NCBI GenBank assembly: GCA_036785705.1
Contig: JAWUZG010000004.1
Location: 8,032,501-8,096,500 of the forward strand
Reading direction: 5' to 3'
Origin: Acanthornis magna
Taxonomy: Eukaryota; Chordata; Aves; Passeriformes; Acanthizidae
DNA: 64,000 nt
In this document: positions 59,035 to 64,000 of the stretch, piece by piece
How positions within the stretch are numbered: position 1 is the first letter of the stretch
How the letters are laid out: each line of letters opens with the position of its first letter
Program-made: the position numbers and the translations under genes
Notes under the pieces: model-generated
What the model was told of the DNA's origin: nothing
The model's database searches: none
The model's input: only the letters and a program-made list of their open reading frames with translations

Positions 59035-60060
59035 ATGCAAACAGAGAATAATATGTTGTCGTCCATCCTACTCCTGATTTTATAGACGTCTATCATATTT
59101 CCTCTAAGTAACATTTTTTAGATTAAATGTTCTTAGCTTATTCAGTCATTTCTTGTACAGAAACTATTCTGTATTTTACTGCCTTGTCTGGACTTTTTCC
59201 AAGGCTACTGCATATTTTTTTAGAATCAAAGCTGCTTGCAATATTCAAGGTGTGGCAAAGTCAACTATCAGCATTATGGTGTCTTGTGTCTTGTTCTGTC
59301 TTTTTCTCCTAATTGTCCCTAGAACTTTGTTTGTTTTTCCTGAACACTGGTATTATAAAACTGGTATTTCAGGAAATGGTTTTTTACACCCCAAGATATC
59401 AGTCTTGAGAGGTAATGGTTAGTTCAGAGCCTATAATTTTATATGTGAAATTAGGATTGTTTTTCTCCCATGCGCATCATGTTGTATTTTTTACACTGAA
59501 TTTCATTTGTCACTTCTTTGCCCTTCAGTCTTACAGTCTTCTTTTAATCCCTCACAGTTAGCTTTCAAACTTACTATCTTGAATAATACAGTATTGTCAA
59601 CAGCCTTTTTCTTTTCAGTAATCTCCTGCTTTCCAGGTCAGTGATGAATATGTTTTACAGTACAGGCCCCTGCTTACCAGCATTGATGACCTGTCTCCGC
59701 TTCAAGGACTGACAACTTACTCCTATTTGGGTTTTCTTTCTCCTAACCAGTCATTTATCTATGCAACAAATGCCTTTTACTCATGCCACCTAATTTACTT
59801 AAAAGCTTTGTGTGGGATACTTTGTCCAAAGGCCTTTTGAAATCTGTGTAAACTAAATAAATTTCCCCTCCTCTCCCACAATCACTCAGCTTCAGATAAG
59901 TCTCCTGCTGAGAGCAGCTCCCTAATGGGACTCTCCTCTCCCCTTTTTCTTTTGCAAGGTTCACCACTGAAGCCTCTCAACAATGACCTTTTTCTGCTTG
60001 TTCGCTTTTAGTATACCTTTTGTACTGTGATCATCAAATGGCCATATAGGCTTCTTGATC
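59035..60060 (-). mobile_element. ancient CR1/L3-like LINE, about 1 kb
   Basis: The plus strand shows, in order, the inverted landmarks of an old amniote CR1/L3 group: TTTATAGACGTCTATCAT, AATATTCAAGGTGTGGC, CTTGTTCTGTC with CCTAATTGTCCCTAGAAC, TTGTATTTTTTACACTGAAT with TTCATTTGTCACTTC, GATGAATATGTT with ACAGTACAGGCCCCTGC, and TACTTTGTCCAAAGGCC. On the minus strand 59830-59800 reads YTDFKRPLDKVSHTKLL, a worn form of the reverse transcriptase DFSKAFDKVPH motif. No good frame survives. It is diverged enough to predate the bird-specific CR1 copies elsewhere in the window. Family assignment is from memory; edges are approximate. Confidence 0.75.
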
Positions 60061-62150
60061 CTGATGTGTGTAAAAAAATGATATTAGTTTTGTTTCCCTT
60101 TGTTTCTTGTTTGTTTTTCTTAATTACTCTTTATGCTTTCACATTTTTTAATCCCTCCCAGTTTCCTTTGAATATAAATGCATGACTTCAGCTTTTTGTT
60201 TCTAGAAATCTCCCTTATATTACTATTCAATTTTGTTTTATATCTTAAGGTCTAACTTGCTTTACAGAGGTATTAAAAATATTGATTCTTTTTCATGAAA
60301 CAGGTTTCATGTTGCATTTTCTTTTCTTCATCTTGGAAAACTGACTCTGAATTTATGCTGTGTTAAAAGTGGGAAAATAAGAGAAACAGAAATGACATTT
60401 ACTCTCTCTAGCAATCCGGAGAGCACTTTTCTTATGAAAACCTATGGACACAACTGGAAATGGTCTTCTTATCAAGTTTTTGGTTTTTGGGTTTTTTTTG
60501 GTGGGGGTGGGGGGCTGCAAGGGGATAATTAGACTAGGTTGGCTTAAGTGCATAGGCCAAATTTGTCTTGCAAAATTTGAAACAGACAGCAGAGATTTGA
60601 AGCTGATAAGAGAATGAAAGCGGAGACAATAGAAATTAATCATGATTTGCATTTCTGGTCAAGTAGTCGAGGAGAAACATTATCCCTTGGGTCATGTGCC
60701 AGGAAGTGTACATTAATTTTCTGCCTTGCTAAGGATGTCATGAGTGAAAAGCATAGAGAAAAGGATGTGTTCTGAACATTTCAGAATCAGATCTGTGCAT
60801 TTAATATTCTTTCATGGAATCATTTTAAATACCACCTGCTTTGGACTACTATAATTTCCCCAGGTTTAAATTGAAGTAATTTACAAAAGAATTTGACATC
60901 TTTCTGAAAGGTTACAGAGCAAAGAGAAAAGACCAAAAGATCAAATTTCACAAAGAAAAAATAAGTAGAAAACCTTGTATGATGAAAATAAACAAAAATT
61001 AAGTTTTTTTCCTAGAAAAGACTGCAGTTGCAGCCTTTCATATAACAACACTAGCATTTTAGATCACAAGTCTTTATCTGGAATCATATTCTATTTATTT
61101 GAATATATACTGCTGTAATTTTTGTCTTTTTTTCCCCCCCTTTTTCATGACATTTTTTTTCATTTTTGAAGGTAAATGCGAGTTACATTTATCTTGACGT
61201 ATGACTAGTGTGGCAAAAAGGAAGACATTTATTATTTCATCAGAAGTTACATATTTCTATTGTCATGCATGTCAGCTGCTGGCGAAATGAGGCCCTTCCA
61301 TTTGGGACCCTTTTACATTGCCACAACAAATAAAAAAAAGAAGGAAGACTGAGTAATAATGAACTACATAATGTAAGAATTACTATTATATTTGTATAGT
61401 CTGTATTACACACTTAGTCTCTTTGTACTGTGTTAGTTTTTTACTTTACAATGTGTATATAATAGAATAACCTGATAAGCAGTTAAAACTGTGTCAACAC
61501 TTCCTCCACTCAAAACGCTTTGACTTGAGTAGGGTTGAGGCTTAAGCTTGACAGGCAGGTTAGGTTCTGTATAAGCAGCTAATATAGTGGTAGAAAATGA
61601 AGTAAGATAATACAGTTTTTCGGGGACTGACAAAAGGGAATGAGTTTGGTCTTTCCCTGTACTCGGAGGGGCATATTAGACAGAATCTCATTCATTGAAT
61701 GGAGTTTGTTAGTCCATTCTGACACCTCTGCTCCAGTTAAAATGAATTCAATTAACTAGAAATTCAGCTTGAAGGCCTTTCCTCACAGGTAGAAGGTGTT
61801 TGTAATTTGCATCTGGCAATGCAGTGTGTCAGGGCCTCAGTAAACCTTAAAAGAGAGACAATTCTTGTTTCTTGGTCTCCAAACCTCCAAACTGACTGCA
61901 AAGAGTTACCACAGAGTTCTATCTGTACTCAGCTACTGATCAAGTATTTGACCTGAGATCAAAAGAACGTATCAGAATACTGCAACCTCTCAAAGCTCTC
62001 TAATTAAAAAGTGTGCTGCTTCACAACAGGTTTTTAAAAAATACTGATATTTTCTCCTGATAATATAAGTATCAATAACAACAATAATATGAACTGTTAT
62101 GAGTAAAATAAAATGTAGCTTGAAACTGTCAGAAAAAAATTGTTAGCTTT
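60061..62150. other. AT-rich non-coding DNA with no recognised gene
   Basis: Holds a G/T-rich tract at about 60476-60515 and a pyrimidine tract at about 61125-61145. No transposon, exon or RNA gene was recognised. Confidence 0.5.
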
Positions 62151-62310
62151 TGTGGTGGATTAGCCTTGGCTAACGCCCAGACACCCATACAGCCAGTCTC
62201 TTACTTCTCAACACTATGGGGAAGAAAATAGGCTGAGAAAGCGCAAGGTCAAGATAAAGACAGGGAGTTTATTTGCTCATTACTGTCATGGGCAAAACAG
62301 ACTTGAACAG
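62151..62310 (-). mobile_element. ERVL-like LTR 3' fragment, about 160 bp
   Basis: Starts TGTGGTGGATTAGCCTTGGC and carries GATAAAGACAGGGAG and GTCATGGGCAAAACAGACTTG. These are equivalent to 47307-47465 of the complete LTR (TGTAGTGGGTTGACTCTGG ... GCCATGGGCAAAACAGACTC). It breaks off after TTGAACAGC. Same family, sense strand minus, rest deleted. Confidence 0.85.
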
Positions 62311-64000
62311 CAATTAAAAACATATAAAGCACCATCCTTTCTGAAATTTTAAGGGCCATTTAGAAATAGAGATATGGAAGAGCTTTTTAAAAAATTTTAT
62401 TCCTGTGTGTATGTTTTGATATTTACAGACAGGTGCTTAAATGAAAGGATATCTCTTAGATAAGCAACTGAACCTCAACACATGTACCCTTTAACCAAAT
62501 TCAAAATATTATAGATTTTATTTTTCATTCTTAATGATTTTTTCAAATAAATAAGAAATGTTCAGAACTTTTGCGTAGAACATCATTAAAAAATGAAGTT
62601 TTGCCAGTCACTTAATAGAACTTGAAAGCAGCAGGTGCATTGCACAACTCAGACAATAAATAAGCTTTTTATTCTTAAAAAGGACCAACAGAAAGCCATG
62701 CAATAAGTATGTAGACAAACAGTATAACAAAAAGATAATCTTGGCAAGTAATAGGGGGTATTCTAACACAGATCTATACACAATTCAACAGTTGTAATGC
62801 TGGATTCATCTTCTAGCGACCACAAATGTTGAATCAGAACATATTCAAATACAGTAGATTGTAGACTGATAGCAGGTGAAAAGAGAAACTAAAGACAGCA
62901 GACAAATCTCTTGTAACATTTAATTTTATTTAATTAGTCTATCTTGCTCACATAGTCAATGATGTCCAAGGGGAAAGTCATATCCAAATTTATATTTCCT
63001 AGAACACACTTGATATGAAATACAGTACTGTGAGTTTAATTTAAATCAAGTAAGATGTCAGTTATAGGGATAAAGTTTTAGATTGACTAATTTGGTATTT
63101 AGTTTTCATTTGATACATACAGTGCAGTTAATTGCTTTCACATGCCCTTAGGAATATAACAATGTAATATTTTAAATTTACTAACAATTTTATTATAATG
63201 TAGAAAACACAATACGGAAATGGTTTAATATATTCACTTATCTTAAAACTCTTTAATGATAAATTAAATAGGTTATTATTTATGCAAATTTAAGCACTTA
63301 CATTTGGCCTAGGCAATTTCAGACAGATAGGAGAAAACATTTATAAGCATTTGAGACACTGATTTAGGTTTTCAATTCAGATATCAATTAATGTGACAAG
63401 GTTGATTTGAATTTTGAATTTTTTTTCACATGACTTTTAATTTGTTTATGGACAAAAATAGTTTGCAAACAATATTTTCTGGACACTGTAAAATGATTAA
63501 TACATTTGAGAGTGTTCTAATTTGCCTGCAGAGAATTCAAGAACACAGAGAGGGGAAATTCAATGAATAAATTAAAAAAAAACTTTCTCAGCTTAAGTTA
63601 GAATGCACAGATCAGCAAATTTAGTCACCTCATTTCAGTTCTTATGCTGATTAATATATCATCCCATCATTTTTTTATCTTGCATAATCTTAGGGATATT
63701 GTTTGTAGTTGTTAAGATGTGTCAGTCATTTCTATTGTATATTAATGGATGTCAAACTAATTTTTTCATTGAAATAGAGTATCACAATTAAATTTTAAGC
63801 TTATCTTTCTGATATTTTTTATGTAATATAGTGTATTCTACATGTTATCCCGCTTTTTAGATATGGCACATAGAAATTGAAAAGAGTACCAGCAGAAAAA
63901 ATGTTATCCTAATTGAGCAATTCCTGAGATTAAAGTAAAAAAGACATCTAAAAAACTGAACTGAACAAAAGAATTCATGAAAAGAAAGTAATTTTCATAC
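62311..64000. other. AT-rich non-coding DNA with no recognised feature
   Basis: Very AT-rich to the end of the window, with no coding frame, repeat or RNA gene recognised. Confidence 0.55.

Overview
This window looks like vertebrate, and specifically avian (probably passerine), nuclear DNA. The case rests on its repeats: CR1 LINE copies with the bird-type 3' end (tails reading like ATTCTATGATT), long terminal repeats (LTRs) of ERVL-like endogenous retroviruses of the kind seen in songbirds, and no Alu, B1 or L1-type sequence. Base composition is strongly AT-rich, with many simple repeats and poly(T) tracts. Operons, Shine-Dalgarno sites, tRNAs, rRNAs and CRISPR arrays are absent. I found no convincing protein-coding exon of a host gene, so the window is best read as a gene desert or the inside of a very large intron. 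Every longer open frame falls on a repeat, is antisense to one, or looks random.

Layout. 0-9.7 kb: mostly unique AT-rich DNA with an ancient CR1 scrap (3.37 kb), a 15-unit CTCTT-type microsatellite (3.65 kb), a CA/TG/TA palindromic microsatellite (6.57 kb), a 65-bp tandem duplication (7.83 kb) and an A/C-rich tract (8.07 kb). 9.78-10.17 kb: a decayed ERVL-like LTR, minus strand. 10-29 kb: unique DNA with palindromic relics (17.0 and 21.1 kb), CR1 3' ends (19.8 kb plus, 26.3 kb minus, 28.4 kb plus) and a possible LINE reverse transcriptase scrap (23.88 kb). 29.31-29.89 kb: a complete-looking solo LTR, minus strand. 33.1 kb: an old CR1 tail. 38.5-39.3 kb: a minus-strand CR1 with reverse transcriptase sequence and several internal deletions. 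40.15 kb: a (GAAA)10 repeat. 44.39-45.64 kb (plus) and 47.31-48.41 kb (minus): two long related LTRs in opposite orientation, with a CR1 tail between them. 53.0-54.66 kb: a plus-strand CR1. 58.24-58.70 kb: an LTR-like block of a different family with CCAAT, TATA-like and ATTAAA signals. 59.04-60.06 kb: a very old CR1/L3-like copy, minus strand. 62.15-62.31 kb: a fragment of the same ERVL-like LTR family.

The most interesting observation is that three separate LTR copies of one family (9.8, 44.4 and 47.3 kb) are open in the same sense-strand reading frame over the same segment, giving recognisably similar short peptides, while the family varies in length through an internal array of roughly 50-bp degenerate repeats. 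The two larger CR1 copies also carry non-overlapping deletions of the reverse transcriptase region, and one has lost a catalytic aspartate. All alignments were done by eye against remembered repeat families; no database search was run.
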